A stretch of 59,153 bases of DNA from assembly GCA_015064505.1 (NCBI GenBank), contig SVSB01000010.1, forward strand, positions 1 through 59,153. Reading direction: 5' to 3'. Source of the DNA: Oscillospiraceae bacterium (lineage in GTDB: Bacteria; Bacillota; Clostridia; Oscillospirales; CAG-272). Below, in pieces: positions 40,664 to 49,427 of the stretch. Position numbers and translations under genes: made by a program. Within the stretch, counting starts at the first letter, position 1. Each line of letters opens with the position of its first letter. The notes under the pieces are model-generated. The model had not been told where the DNA came from. It ran no database searches and was given only the letters and a program-made list of their open reading frames with translations.

Positions 40664-42166
40664 TTACGCCTTTTTAAGAACGATGCAGTTATAGGAGTGG
40701 TTCTCCAGAACTGCGGAAAGGATGCCGTCCTCGATCTTTGCGTTACCTGCGTGGGGAGCAACCTTGTTGGGCTCTGCCTCGGTGTTGGTATCGCGCAGTC
40801 CCTCGCTGTTAAGCACGCTGTGGCTTACTACCTTATAGCCCTCATACTGACGGAGGTCAAGAGTGATCTCGGTGCTGTCGTGAAGCTCGCGGTTTACAAC
40901 GAAGAGCGCAAGAGTATCGTCCTCGGGTGTTTCGGTAAGGAGGGCGTCTATATAATTTGCATCGCCGTAGATTCCCGCCTCGTACTTATCGCACTCAACT
41001 GCCATGGGAAGAACTCTGCCCCTTGCATAGCGGCTCATATCCGCGAAGGGATAGTAGATGGTCTGGCGCCATGCGCTGTCATCGCTTGTCATAATGGGGG
41101 AAATAACGTTAACAAGCTGCGCCTGGCAAGCGATCTTTACGCGGTCTGCGTGGCGAAGCATAGTCATCATAAGAGATGCAACGAGAAGCGCATCCTCAAG
41201 ATTATATACGTCCTCTATCTCGTGAGGTGCGTGAGTCCATACCTGAGGGGGTACCTTGCCGTGGGGTCTGTAAACCACGTTCCACTCGTCTACGGAGAGA
41301 TTTACGTAGGTCTTCTTTCTCAGCTTTGCGCGTACGTAATCCATGGTTGCGATAACGGACTTGATCTGATTATCAAGGGCGTTGGATGCGGCAATGAAGT
41401 TTGCGCTGTCCTGCTCGTTCTTGTTGCGGTTATCAAAGTAGGTATGTACGGAGATGTAATCAGCTGTATCGTAGCAATGCTCCATAACCGTAGCGTCCCA
41501 AGCGCAGAAGGTTGGAACCACAACGCCCGCACTTCCGCAAGCAATAAGCTCAAGGGTGGGATCAAGGCGCTTCATAAGTCTACCGGTCTGAACCGCGATA
41601 GAGCCGTACTCGTCAGCGGAGCGGTGACCGATCTGCCAAACGCCGTCCATCTCGTTACCAAGGCACCACATCTTAACGTTGTGGGGGTCTGCGTAGCCGT
41701 GGCTCTTTCGCATCTCAGCGTACTTACCAACGTTGAAATTACAGTACTCAAGCACTCCGCGTGCGGCATCAGCGCCTCTGGTACCAAGGTTGATTGCCAT
41801 CATGGGCTCAATGCCCGTCTTCTTGCACCAGGTCATAAACTCGTTAAGACCGAACTGGTTGGATTCAAGGCTCTTCCATGCAGGCTCCGTGCAAACGGGG
41901 CGCTGATCGCGGGGGCCGACGGTATCCTCCCATCTGTAAGCGGAAACGAAGTTACCGCCGGGGTATCTTACGGTGGTAACTCCCTGCTCCTTCACAAGGT
42001 CGATAACGTCCTGACGGAAGCCGTTCTCATCAGCGGTGGGATGACCTGGCTGATAAAGACCTCCGTATACTAGACGACCCATATGCTCGGCAAAGGAACC
42101 GTACACTCTTTTATCAATGTCGGTGCTGCCGAAATATTTATCGGTGTGTAAAACTGCCTTTTTCAT
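40664..42166 (-). CDS. GH51 alpha-L-arabinofuranosidase
   Basis: Retaining exo-alpha-L-arabinofuranosidase of family GH51, 500 residues, no signal peptide, hence cytoplasmic. The acid/base is Glu172 in LGNEMDGVWQIG and the nucleophile Glu294 in SVDEWNVVYR; a C-terminal beta-sandwich follows. It removes terminal arabinofuranose from arabino-oligosaccharides. ATG 42166 is chosen over the one four codons upstream because GGAGG lies between them. Last gene of the AraC-GH43 cluster, 30 nt after the GH43 stop. Confidence 0.95.
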   Translation of the reverse strand: MKKAVLHTDKYFGSTDIDKRVYGSFAEHMGRLVYGGLYQPGHPTADENGFRQDVIDLVKEQGVTTVRYPGGNFVSAYRWEDTVGPRDQRPVCTEPAWKSLESNQFGLNEFMTWCKKTGIEPMMAINLGTRGADAARGVLEYCNFNVGKYAEMRKSHGYADPHNVKMWCLGNEMDGVWQIGHRSADEYGSIAVQTGRLMKRLDPTLELIACGSAGVVVPTFCAWDATVMEHCYDTADYISVHTYFDNRNKNEQDSANFIAASNALDNQIKSVIATMDYVRAKLRKKTYVNLSVDEWNVVYRPHGKVPPQVWTHAPHEIEDVYNLEDALLVASLMMTMLRHADRVKIACQAQLVNVISPIMTSDDSAWRQTIYYPFADMSRYARGRVLPMAVECDKYEAGIYGDANYIDALLTETPEDDTLALFVVNRELHDSTEITLDLRQYEGYKVVSHSVLNSEGLRDTNTEAEPNKVAPHAGNAKIEDGILSAVLENHSYNCIVLKKA

Positions 42167-42196
42167 TTTTTCCTCCATAGTTGATATATATTATTT

Positions 42197-43711
42197 TTAT
42201 TCTTTTCCTTCAAGCTCGTCTATAAGATCCGTGGAAAGGGCGGTTACGGGCCATCCCTCTTTATTCCACACGATGGTGCTTATATGCAGCTGTACCTTGC
42301 GGTTAGGATCGGTTCTGTCAAGCCAGCATTCACCGACCATATACCACTGACCGTCGTCATCAAGGAAGGGATGCGCGTGGGCAAGGCCCTGCACTCCGGG
42401 TTTATAAGCCGTCAAGCGGGATGCGTTATTTTCAAGCATCGGCTCGCCGTCCTTATCCAGATATGGTCCAAAGAGGCTTTCGCTTCTTCCGACGGTCCAG
42501 TGATAGCTTTCATTTTTTGAAAGATTACCCATTGCAACGAACAGATAGTAATAGCCGTCCTTTTTGATAAGATACGGTGCTTCCATCTGCCCGTTTCCTT
42601 CGGCAAGATGCCATTGCTCGCTGCTCGGCTGGTAAAGCAGACCCGTTTCCTTATCAAGCCTGCGCATATAAATACCCGTCCAATAAGAGCCCCAGATAAA
42701 ATAGGTCTCACCGTCGTCATCGGTAAATACGCAGGGGTCAATGCAGTTATAGGGATCTCCCTTATAAGAGCGTATCACCATACCGCAATCGGTATAAGGT
42801 CCAGCGGGAGTATCGGCAAGAGCCATACCGATAAGAGAATTCTGGGATCCGAGAGAGGAAACGGCGTAGTAAACGCGCCACTTATCTCCCACCTTGTAGC
42901 AACCGGGCGCCCAGATGGAATCGTAGCCAAGCTCCTTCGATATCCAGGCAGGTTTAGTATTAAACACGCTTCCGATCTTCGTCCAGTTTATAAGATCCGT
43001 GGATTTTTTTACCACTATGCCGCCCGATTGATTGAAGTTATAATAAACTCCGTCGTGCTTTACTATCTCGGGACAGCTGGAGGCGGAAACGTAATCCCCC
43101 TCAAGGCGCAGGATGCGGGGAAATTCCATATCCTTATCCGCTTGCTTTTTTACCGTCCAGAGAGTTGCATTGCTTTGCTCCGCACGCATTACGGGCTTGC
43201 AGAAATCATCGGGCTTTTCGTTTGAAAGCCACGTGCCCGTATCGGCACAGCGCACGTAATACTTACCTCCCTCTTTGTAGATCTCCCAGCGCTGCGCGTG
43301 CACTTTGGTCTCCACGGTAAGAAGAGTCTTTGCATTGTCTCTTGAGGTAGCCGCACGCACGGAAAGGAAAAGACCCGAAGCCATATTCTCCAGCTTACAC
43401 GTTCCATCACCGTTATCAACGATACGGAAAAGCTGGTCAAGATCCCCGCGAAAACCGCGCATATCGGCAAACTCGCCCATAACGGTCCCGAAGGTCTCGC
43501 CGCCGATGCCGTAGTAGGCATCGTTCACGATCGAATATACCGCACCCGCTTCAAGGGATATTTTTTCGCCCTTGATATTATCGGCGACCCCATCGGTCAC
43601 CGGCTCGGTATCGGATACGGAAGGGGTGGTCACGTCATCCGCAGGTTCGCCGCAAGCGGCAAAGGAGCACGCAAGCATTGCACACATCAGAAAAAACACC
43701 GCCTTTCTCAT
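42197..43711 (-). CDS. Ricin-GH43 lipoprotein, paralog 1
   Basis: A 504-residue lipoprotein (lipobox FAAC, Cys20). A ricin-type carbohydrate-binding domain spans about 55-190 (LDQLFRIVDNGDGT, HAQRWEI). A five-bladed GH43 domain spans about 200-500. The pKa-modulating Asp325 (CIDPCVFTDDDG) and general acid Glu377 (EAPYLIKKDGYYYLF) are present. At the position of the catalytic-base Asp (usually HDPSII) it reads SCPEIV (212-217). Probable arabinan-degrading or -binding surface protein. Start set by GAGG; 7 nt after paralog 2. Confidence 0.9.
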   Translation of the reverse strand: MRKAVFFLMCAMLACSFAACGEPADDVTTPSVSDTEPVTDGVADNIKGEKISLEAGAVYSIVNDAYYGIGGETFGTVMGEFADMRGFRGDLDQLFRIVDNGDGTCKLENMASGLFLSVRAATSRDNAKTLLTVETKVHAQRWEIYKEGGKYYVRCADTGTWLSNEKPDDFCKPVMRAEQSNATLWTVKKQADKDMEFPRILRLEGDYVSASSCPEIVKHDGVYYNFNQSGGIVVKKSTDLINWTKIGSVFNTKPAWISKELGYDSIWAPGCYKVGDKWRVYYAVSSLGSQNSLIGMALADTPAGPYTDCGMVIRSYKGDPYNCIDPCVFTDDDGETYFIWGSYWTGIYMRRLDKETGLLYQPSSEQWHLAEGNGQMEAPYLIKKDGYYYLFVAMGNLSKNESYHWTVGRSESLFGPYLDKDGEPMLENNASRLTAYKPGVQGLAHAHPFLDDDGQWYMVGECWLDRTDPNRKVQLHISTIVWNKEGWPVTALSTDLIDELEGKE

Positions 43712-43718
43712 ATATACC

Positions 43719-45248
43719 TCACTTCTTGCCTGCAAGCTCGTCAAGCAGATTGGTGGAAAGCGCGGTTACGGGCCATCCCGCCTCATTCCAAACTATAGTG
43801 CTTATATGGAGCTGTATCTTCTTGTTGGGATCCGAGCGGTCCATCCACATTTCGGAAACGAGATACCACTGACCGTCGTCGTCAAGGAAGGGCTGTGCGT
43901 GGGCAACCGCCTGAACGCCCGGCTTATACTCCGTAAGCTTGGAGGTATTTCCCTCCAGCATAGGCTTGCCCTTTTTATCAACGTAAGGTCCAAAGAGGCT
44001 TTCGCTTCTTCCAACCGCCCAGTGATAATTCTCATCCTTTGACATATTACCCATTGCAACGAACAGATAGTAATAATCGCCGCGCTTTATAAGGTAAGGA
44101 GCTTCCATGCCGTCGGGCGCATCTGCAAGCTTACACATTTCCGTGTCGTTTTCAATAAACTTACCCGTTTTTTCGTCTATGCGACGCATATAAATGCCCT
44201 CCGCATAAGATCCCCACACCAGATAGGTCTTTCCGTCGTCATCCACGAAAATATTGGGGTCTATGCAGTTATAGGGAGTTTCTTCAGCCGTGCCCTTGGC
44301 ATAAGAACGGATCACCATTCCCTTGTCGACGAAGCCGCTTGTGGGCGTTGCGCAATCAACAAGTCCTATAAGTGAGTTACGGGAGCCGGAGGAGGAGGCG
44401 CAGTAATATATACGAAGCTTTCCGCCCACCATATAAAAGCCGGGCGCCCAGATGGAATCGGAGCCTATCTCCTTTGCTATCCACGAGGGCTTGGTATTAA
44501 ACACGGTTCCCGCGTTCTTCCATGTAATAAGATCGGTGGAGCTCTTTATCTTCATTCCGCCGGTCATATTTATATTGTAGTATACACCGTTGAACTTAAT
44601 GATCTCGGGGCAGCTTGCGGGAGCCATATAATCGCCCTCAAGGCGAAGGATGCGGGGAAGCTCTGCGTCAGCTTCAAGCTCCTTTTTCATCGTCCAAACG
44701 GTGGCCTCGTCTGCATTAAGACGCTGTACCGCGGTGCTTTCAACGTCAGGCTCAAGGATGGCAAGATAGCCGCCCGTATCGGCGCAACGCAGCAAAACAC
44801 CCTTATCCTTCTCAATTACTTCCCATCTCTGACCGTGGTTCTTATTCTCCGTGGTCAGAACAGCGGAGGAACCGTCGTTATCCGACTTAAGGCGAATGGA
44901 AAGATATAGTCCCGAAGAGGAATTCTGAACGGTGTACGTACCGTCGTCATTTTTTATAAAGCGCCAGAGCTGGTCAAGATTCTCTCTGTAACCGCGCACG
45001 CCAACCTTTTCTCCGTTCACGGTACCGTAGGTCACGCCGCCGATGCCGAAGTAGTCCTCGGTACGGAAGCAATATACCGCACCGTCCTCTATCGCCGCAA
45101 AGCTCTCTGCGGGAGGTGCTTCGGTTACGGGCTCGGTTGTATCGGAATTATCCGCAGGCTCGGTAACTGCAGGGGTATTTCCGTCACACGCCGCAAATAC
45201 GCACGCTGTCAAAAGAGCGAATATAAGAAATAAAAATACTTTTTTCAT
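43719..45248 (-). CDS. Ricin-GH43 lipoprotein, paralog 2
   Basis: A 509-residue lipoprotein (lipobox FAAC, Cys21) with a short Thr/Glu/Pro linker (about 25-50), ricin-type domain and GH43 propeller. Strongly similar to its two neighbours over the whole length, including NCIDPNIFVDDDG and EAPYLIKRGDYYYLF. It also has ASCPEIIK in place of the base-Asp motif. A small insert (KGTAEET) lies before the IDP motif. Anchored to the membrane outside the cell; likely acts on arabinan side chains together with the cytoplasmic GH51. AAGGA before ATG 45248. Confidence 0.9.
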   Translation of the reverse strand: MKKVFLFLIFALLTACVFAACDGNTPAVTEPADNSDTTEPVTEAPPAESFAAIEDGAVYCFRTEDYFGIGGVTYGTVNGEKVGVRGYRENLDQLWRFIKNDDGTYTVQNSSSGLYLSIRLKSDNDGSSAVLTTENKNHGQRWEVIEKDKGVLLRCADTGGYLAILEPDVESTAVQRLNADEATVWTMKKELEADAELPRILRLEGDYMAPASCPEIIKFNGVYYNINMTGGMKIKSSTDLITWKNAGTVFNTKPSWIAKEIGSDSIWAPGFYMVGGKLRIYYCASSSGSRNSLIGLVDCATPTSGFVDKGMVIRSYAKGTAEETPYNCIDPNIFVDDDGKTYLVWGSYAEGIYMRRIDEKTGKFIENDTEMCKLADAPDGMEAPYLIKRGDYYYLFVAMGNMSKDENYHWAVGRSESLFGPYVDKKGKPMLEGNTSKLTEYKPGVQAVAHAQPFLDDDGQWYLVSEMWMDRSDPNKKIQLHISTIVWNEAGWPVTALSTNLLDELAGKK

Positions 45249-45264
45249 ATTTTTTCCTTTGGTT

Positions 45265-47142
45265 TTACTTTTCACTAAGCTCAGCAAGCAGATCGGAGGA
45301 AAGCGCCGTTACGGGCCAGCCCGCCTCGTTCCATACCATTTTGCTAATATGCAGCTGCACGGGGGGCGTTGCAACGCTTCTGTCTCTCCAGAACTCGGAG
45401 ACCATATACCACTGACCGTCCTCGTCGCAGAACGGCTGTGCGTGGGCTGCACCCTCGACTCCGCTCTTCCATTCCGTAAGGCGGGACGTGTTGCCGGAAA
45501 GCATACGGTTGCCGTCTTTGTCAACGTAAGGACCAAGCAAACTCTTGCTTCTTCCAACTGCCCAGTAGTAGTCGGCGGTCTTTTTAAGACTGCCCATGGC
45601 AACGAACAGGTAGTAATAATCTCCGCGCTTAACGAGATACGGTGCTTCCATAAAATCGGGAGCGTCGGCAATGCAATGCATTTCGGGATAATCTTTATGG
45701 GGCATACCCGTCTCGGGATCAATGCGTCTTATGTATATACCTTCTGCATAAGAGCCCCAGATAAGCCAAACCTTTCCGTCGTCATCGGTGAATATATTTG
45801 GGTCAATGCAGTTATAGGGCGTTCTGTCCGCGCCGTCCTTATAGGAGCGCATGACCATTCCCTTATCCGTAAAGGGACCGAGGGGGCTTACGCACTCCGT
45901 AAGACCGATAACAGAATTGCGGGAGCCTGAGGTGGAGGAGCAGTAATATATGTACAGCTTTCCGCCAACCGTATAAAATCCCGGTGCCCAGATGGAATCG
46001 GAGCCAAGCTCGTCCTTTATCCACGCAGGCTTCGTAGGATACACCTGAACTTCCTTCGTCCAAGTAATAAGGTCCTTTGAGGACTTTACCCACATTCCCG
46101 TGTGCATATTGATGCAGTAATACTTACCGTTATATTTAATAACCTCCGGACAGCTTCCCGGTGCTCCGATAGCACCCTTAAGAGGAAGTATCTGCGGAAG
46201 CTCGGTATCGGGAGATACGAGTGCGTCAAGGGCAAAAACGAGGGCGTGGGACTTATCCGTGCGCTGTATGGCAAATCCCACTCCCATAGCAGAAGAGCAG
46301 GAAAGATAGCTGTTCGTGTCCTCACATTTCAAAACGAAGCCTTCCCCCTCGGGAATAACTCGCCAGCGCTGACCTTGATTTGACGCAGAAGTGTAAAGGG
46401 AAACTGCGGCTCCGTCCCTGACGTTCTTTCCGGTTACGGAAAGGTAATAGCCGGTTGATGCGTTCTGGATCTTATAGGTGCCGTCGTTTTGCCGGAAAAA
46501 GCGCCACAGCTGATCAAGATCCCCGCAATAGCTGACAAGCTTTACGGCTTCACCGTGCACTTGTCCGTACGTGGATGTTCCGAGCGCAACTGATGAAGTA
46601 TTTTTCACAGAATATGCCGCACCGTCTATTATTCCGTCATCAATAATAACAGGCTCGGTTTCCGGAGGTTCCGTTGCAGGGGGCTCCGTTACGGGAGGTT
46701 CTGTTGCAGGAGGCTCTGTTGCAGGAGGCTCTGTTGCAGGAGGCTCTGTTGCAGGAGGCTCCGTTACGGGAGGTTCCGTTGCGGGAGGTTCGGTTTCCGG
46801 AGGCTCCGTTGCGGGAGGCTCGGTTTCCGGAGGTTCCGTTGCGGGAGGCTCCGTTACGGGAGGTTCTGTTGCAGGAGGCTCAGTTGCAGGAGGCTCTGTT
46901 GCAGGAGGCTCCGTTGCAGGGGGTTCCGTTACGGGAGGCTCCGTTACGGGAGGCTCTGTCACAGGCTCTGTTATAGGTTCCGTTGTTGTGTGGGTGATGA
47001 CCTCGGTGGTGATATCAATCATATCGGCATCTCCTGTTTGGGAAGAATCGGTAGTCGTCACCGCGTTACCGTTTGTCAAACAAGCTGAAAGCGAAGCAGC
47101 AAGCATAACGATTGCCAGCAAAAAAGCGATCTTTTTAATCAT
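45265..47142 (-). CDS. Ricin-GH43 lipoprotein with long PxTEP linker, paralog 3
   Basis: A 625-residue lipoprotein (lipobox LSAC, Cys21). After the signal comes a low-complexity linker of about 100 residues made of PPVTE/PPATE/PPETE pentapeptides (DNA 46670-46970, 15-bp unit). Then follow the ricin-type domain and GH43 propeller, with IDPNIFTDDDG and EAPYLVKRGDYYYLF, and GSCPEVIK at the base-Asp site. The linker would hold the catalytic part away from the membrane or wall. ATG 47142 overlaps the AraC stop (ATGA), so it is translationally coupled to its regulator. Confidence 0.9.
   Translation of the reverse strand: MIKKIAFLLAIVMLAASLSACLTNGNAVTTTDSSQTGDADMIDITTEVITHTTTEPITEPVTEPPVTEPPVTEPPATEPPATEPPATEPPATEPPVTEPPATEPPETEPPATEPPETEPPATEPPVTEPPATEPPATEPPATEPPATEPPVTEPPATEPPETEPVIIDDGIIDGAAYSVKNTSSVALGTSTYGQVHGEAVKLVSYCGDLDQLWRFFRQNDGTYKIQNASTGYYLSVTGKNVRDGAAVSLYTSASNQGQRWRVIPEGEGFVLKCEDTNSYLSCSSAMGVGFAIQRTDKSHALVFALDALVSPDTELPQILPLKGAIGAPGSCPEVIKYNGKYYCINMHTGMWVKSSKDLITWTKEVQVYPTKPAWIKDELGSDSIWAPGFYTVGGKLYIYYCSSTSGSRNSVIGLTECVSPLGPFTDKGMVMRSYKDGADRTPYNCIDPNIFTDDDGKVWLIWGSYAEGIYIRRIDPETGMPHKDYPEMHCIADAPDFMEAPYLVKRGDYYYLFVAMGSLKKTADYYWAVGRSKSLLGPYVDKDGNRMLSGNTSRLTEWKSGVEGAAHAQPFCDEDGQWYMVSEFWRDRSVATPPVQLHISKMVWNEAGWPVTALSSDLLAELSEK
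46670..46970 (-). repeat. 15-bp tandem coding repeat (PPxTE linker)
   Basis: About twenty imperfect copies of a 15-bp unit (plus-strand reading GGAGGCTCCGTTGCG and variants with ACG, TCC or GCA) encode Pro-Pro-(Val/Ala/Glu)-Thr-Glu. The frame is preserved throughout; copy number is a likely slippage polymorphism. Confidence 0.9.
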
Positions 47143-48017
47143 TTTTGCCTCTCTATCCTGCATTTTTGTGCGGCGAGCTTGCCTTCGGGAGTTTCCCAGG
47201 GCATAACGTCGGATTGCGGCAAACTTCCGTCACCTCCGTAATCTCTGTATATCTCACGGAACTTGCCGGGAGTCACGCCTTTTTTGGCCTTGAATATTCT
47301 GATGAAATACTCGGGGCTGCTGAAACCACATTCATATGCAATATCGTACACCTGCATATTGCCGTTGGTAAGATATCTGGTGGCAAGCAGCAATGCTGCC
47401 TGCGTGAGGTCCTCGTTGGGGGATATGCCGAAGCGCTCCTTATATTTGATTGAAAAGTGCGAACGGGAAAGATGCACGAAATTCGCCATGGATTCCACGT
47501 TCCAATCCGCAGGTGATATGTAGATCATGCTGCGCAGATTGTCAAGAGCTACCTGAGAGCTTTGACCGAGAGAAACCTTATTCTTCTTCTGCTCGTCGGC
47601 AAGAGAATCGAAAAATCTGTCGATAACCGAATTCAGCTTTTGAAGGTGGGCGGGCTGACGAGCAGTGCGGATCCAGTCCATATACTCAACGTCGCGGGTG
47701 ATGCTTTCCTGCATATCGGTATAGAACACGGTATTAAGAGGGAGCCCCTTCTTCGTAAATTCATCGGGATCGTCCACCTCGAAGTGCATAAAATTGTGAA
47801 GAAGCTCTATAATGCCCGCCTTGTAATACACGGGACTTCCGGGTGTGCAGATATAGCAGGCATTGGAGGAGGTCTGAACCAGGTGTCCGTTATTTATAAT
47901 CTCAACGGGGTTGATAAAATGCAGGAAAACATAGCAATACACGCTGTCGCGGGTTATGGTGAAACCCTTTGCCTGACGCTTAAGGTGCATACTTTGAAGC
48001 AACGTATAGTTCAACAT
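47139..48017 (-). CDS. AraC-family regulator of the glycan locus
   Basis: A 292-residue AraC/XylS regulator: an N-terminal cupin-like sensor (about 20-100; VYCYVFLHFINPVEII) and C-terminal double helix-turn-helix (about 165-265; MANFVHLSRSHFSIKYKERFG, IAYECGFSSPEYFIRIFKAKKGVTPGKFRE). First gene of the minus-strand operon with three GH43 and one GH51 genes, so most likely its sugar-responsive activator. Start ATG 48017 has GGGAGG. Promoter TTTACA (48069-48074), 18 bp, TATTAT (48045-48050). Confidence 0.92.
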   Translation of the reverse strand: MLNYTLLQSMHLKRQAKGFTITRDSVYCYVFLHFINPVEIINNGHLVQTSSNACYICTPGSPVYYKAGIIELLHNFMHFEVDDPDEFTKKGLPLNTVFYTDMQESITRDVEYMDWIRTARQPAHLQKLNSVIDRFFDSLADEQKKNKVSLGQSSQVALDNLRSMIYISPADWNVESMANFVHLSRSHFSIKYKERFGISPNEDLTQAALLLATRYLTNGNMQVYDIAYECGFSSPEYFIRIFKAKKGVTPGKFREIYRDYGGDGSLPQSDVMPWETPEGKLAAQKCRIERQK

Positions 48018-48044
48018 GATCCCCTCCCGAATTTATCTATTCAA

Positions 48045-48074
48045 ATAATACCACAGCACCGTGCGGTTTGTAAA
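48045..48074 (-). promoter_or_regulatory. promoter of AraC-GH43 operon
   Basis: On the minus strand: TTTACA (48069-48074), 18-bp spacer, TATTAT (48045-48050). Confidence 0.65.
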
Positions 48075-48169
48075 GGACTTTTGTTAGAAGCGAACTGAAT
48101 TATTGTTCTGTTCCTTTCGGCACTTCCGACAATACGACACAAGAATCCGTCAATCTCATAGTAAAAATG

Positions 48170-48280
48170 CTCAAATATTGCCGATATTGAGAATACAAAC
48201 TCAAAAGATACCGAAAGTTTGTGAAAAAAATAATTATTTTGCGAAATGATATAGACTTTTTACAATTTATATAGTATAAT
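48170..48280 (+). promoter_or_regulatory. Hydrogenase operon promoter region
   Basis: TAGACT (48252-48257), 17-bp spacer, TATAAT (48275-48280). Upstream lie an AT-rich palindrome AAAATAATTATTTT (48227-48240) next to a TTTGTGAA half-site (48218-48225), and an imperfect dyad CTCAAATAT...GATATTGAG (48170-48191). These are candidate binding sites for a redox regulator; no full Rex consensus (TTGTGAAnnnnTTCACAA) is present. The rest of 48018-48340 shows no gene. Confidence 0.6.
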
Positions 48281-48340
48281 ATACGAGTTGATATACCCCA
48301 AGTTATCATATTATTCCCTAACAGGAGGACAAAACCACAA

Positions 48341-48835
48341 ATGAAAAAGAAACCAACCACAGTGGCTTTCAAGGGAACCCATGAGCAGGAGCTTGAGCTC
48401 GACAGACTCATTGCCGCTCATAAGGACGATCCCGGTGCGCTTATGCCCGTTTTGCAGGGTGCGCAGGAAATTTACGGCTATCTGCCTCAGGAGGTTCAGC
48501 GCCACATCGCGCTTGCCATGGACATCCCCTTTGAGCAGGTATACGGCGTTTCCACTTTCTATTCTCAGTTCTCGCTTAACCCCAAGGGAGAAGTAGCGAT
48601 CGCCGTTTGTCTCGGTACCGCTTGCTACGTTAAGGGCTCCGGCGGAATCCTTGACAAGATCTCCAGCATCCTCGACCTTGCCGTTGGCGAAACCAGCCGC
48701 GACGGAAAGTACAGCATTGAGGCTACCCGCTGCATCGGCGCATGCGGTCTTGCTCCCGTACTTACCATCAATAACGAGGTATACGGAAGACTTACCGTTG
48801 CTCAGGTAGAGGGCATACTCAAGAAGTATATGTAA
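48341..48835 (+). CDS. hydC: NADH-dependent [FeFe]-hydrogenase subunit, NuoE-like
   Basis: A 164-residue thioredoxin-fold [2Fe-2S] protein, the NuoE/HydC subunit of the multimeric hydrogenase. Helical N terminus, then cluster ligands CLGTAC and CIGACG (C-x4-C, C-x3-C). It passes electrons between the NADH-oxidising HydB and the rest of the complex. AGGAGG upstream of ATG 48341, first gene of a five-gene operon. Cytoplasmic. Confidence 0.94.
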   Translation: MKKKPTTVAFKGTHEQELELDRLIAAHKDDPGALMPVLQGAQEIYGYLPQEVQRHIALAMDIPFEQVYGVSTFYSQFSLNPKGEVAIAVCLGTACYVKGSGGILDKISSILDLAVGETSRDGKYSIEATRCIGACGLAPVLTINNEVYGRLTVAQVEGILKKYM

Positions 48836-48841
48836 TTCCAG

Positions 48842-49381
48842 ATGAAGCAGTTATCCGAAAACATTCTTGACATCACGATGAACTCCGTCCGCGCCGGTTC
48901 CCCGCTTACGGAAATAACCGTTACGGAGAACGGCAAGATGCTTACGATCCTCATTAAGGATCAGGGCTGCGGAATGTCTCCCGAACAGGTGGCAAACGTC
49001 ACAGATCCATTCTTTACCACCAGAAAAACGCGCAAGGTCGGCCTTGGACTTCCCTTCTTCAAGATGGAAGCAGAGCAGACGGGCGGCAGCTTCTCCATAG
49101 AGAGCACCGTTGGCGTTGGTACTGCGGTAACGGCGGTGTTCGATATGTCGCACATCGACGCCATCCCCCTGGGCGATATGCCCGAGACGGTAATGACGGC
49201 GATAGGCGCGGCACCCGATAAGGACCTTGTGTTCACCCACGTGCGCGACGGCAAGGAGATCGTTCTTGACACAAGAGAGCTGCGCGCTCAGCTTGAAGGA
49301 GTTCCGCTTGACACACCGGACGTTCTGATGTGGATAAAAGAATATCTTGAAGGCTGTTACGCAGAAATATTCGGCGACTGA
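48842..49381 (+). CDS. HATPase-domain protein of the hydrogenase operon
   Basis: A 179-residue protein consisting of a GHKL/histidine-kinase-type ATPase domain only: N-box DITMNSVRAG (about 10-19), G1 DQGCGM, G2 GLGLPFFK, then a C-terminal acidic extension (about 110-179). It lacks a phosphorylatable His domain and membrane segments, so it is an anti-sigma-like or regulatory ATPase rather than a complete kinase. Such a gene recurs between NuoE-like and 2Fe-2S genes in clostridial hyd operons; the role is unknown. It follows hydC by 6 nt. Confidence 0.88.
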   Translation: MKQLSENILDITMNSVRAGSPLTEITVTENGKMLTILIKDQGCGMSPEQVANVTDPFFTTRKTRKVGLGLPFFKMEAEQTGGSFSIESTVGVGTAVTAVFDMSHIDAIPLGDMPETVMTAIGAAPDKDLVFTHVRDGKEIVLDTRELRAQLEGVPLDTPDVLMWIKEYLEGCYAEIFGD

Positions 49382-49427
49382 TTTCAACCCACTAAAAAAT
49401 AATAATTACCATACAGGAGAAAGTTAA

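Noticed and set aside
40655-42073. 472-codon plus-strand ORF opposite the GH51 gene
   Set aside because: Antisense shadow; GH51 catalytic motifs are on the minus strand.
46670-46970. Possible CRISPR-like or satellite repeat array
   Set aside because: The 15-bp units are contiguous, without spacers, and keep the reading frame of a secreted protein linker.
46571-47206. Plus-strand ORF rich in GGSVAGGSV repeats
   Set aside because: It is the antisense reading of the PPxTE linker of the GH43 lipoprotein; no binding site or domain.
48170-48257. Rex operator for the hydrogenase operon
   Set aside because: Only a half-site TTTGTGAA and an AT-rich palindrome are visible; the full TTGTGAAnnnnTTCACAA consensus is absent, so it is reported only as candidate sites.
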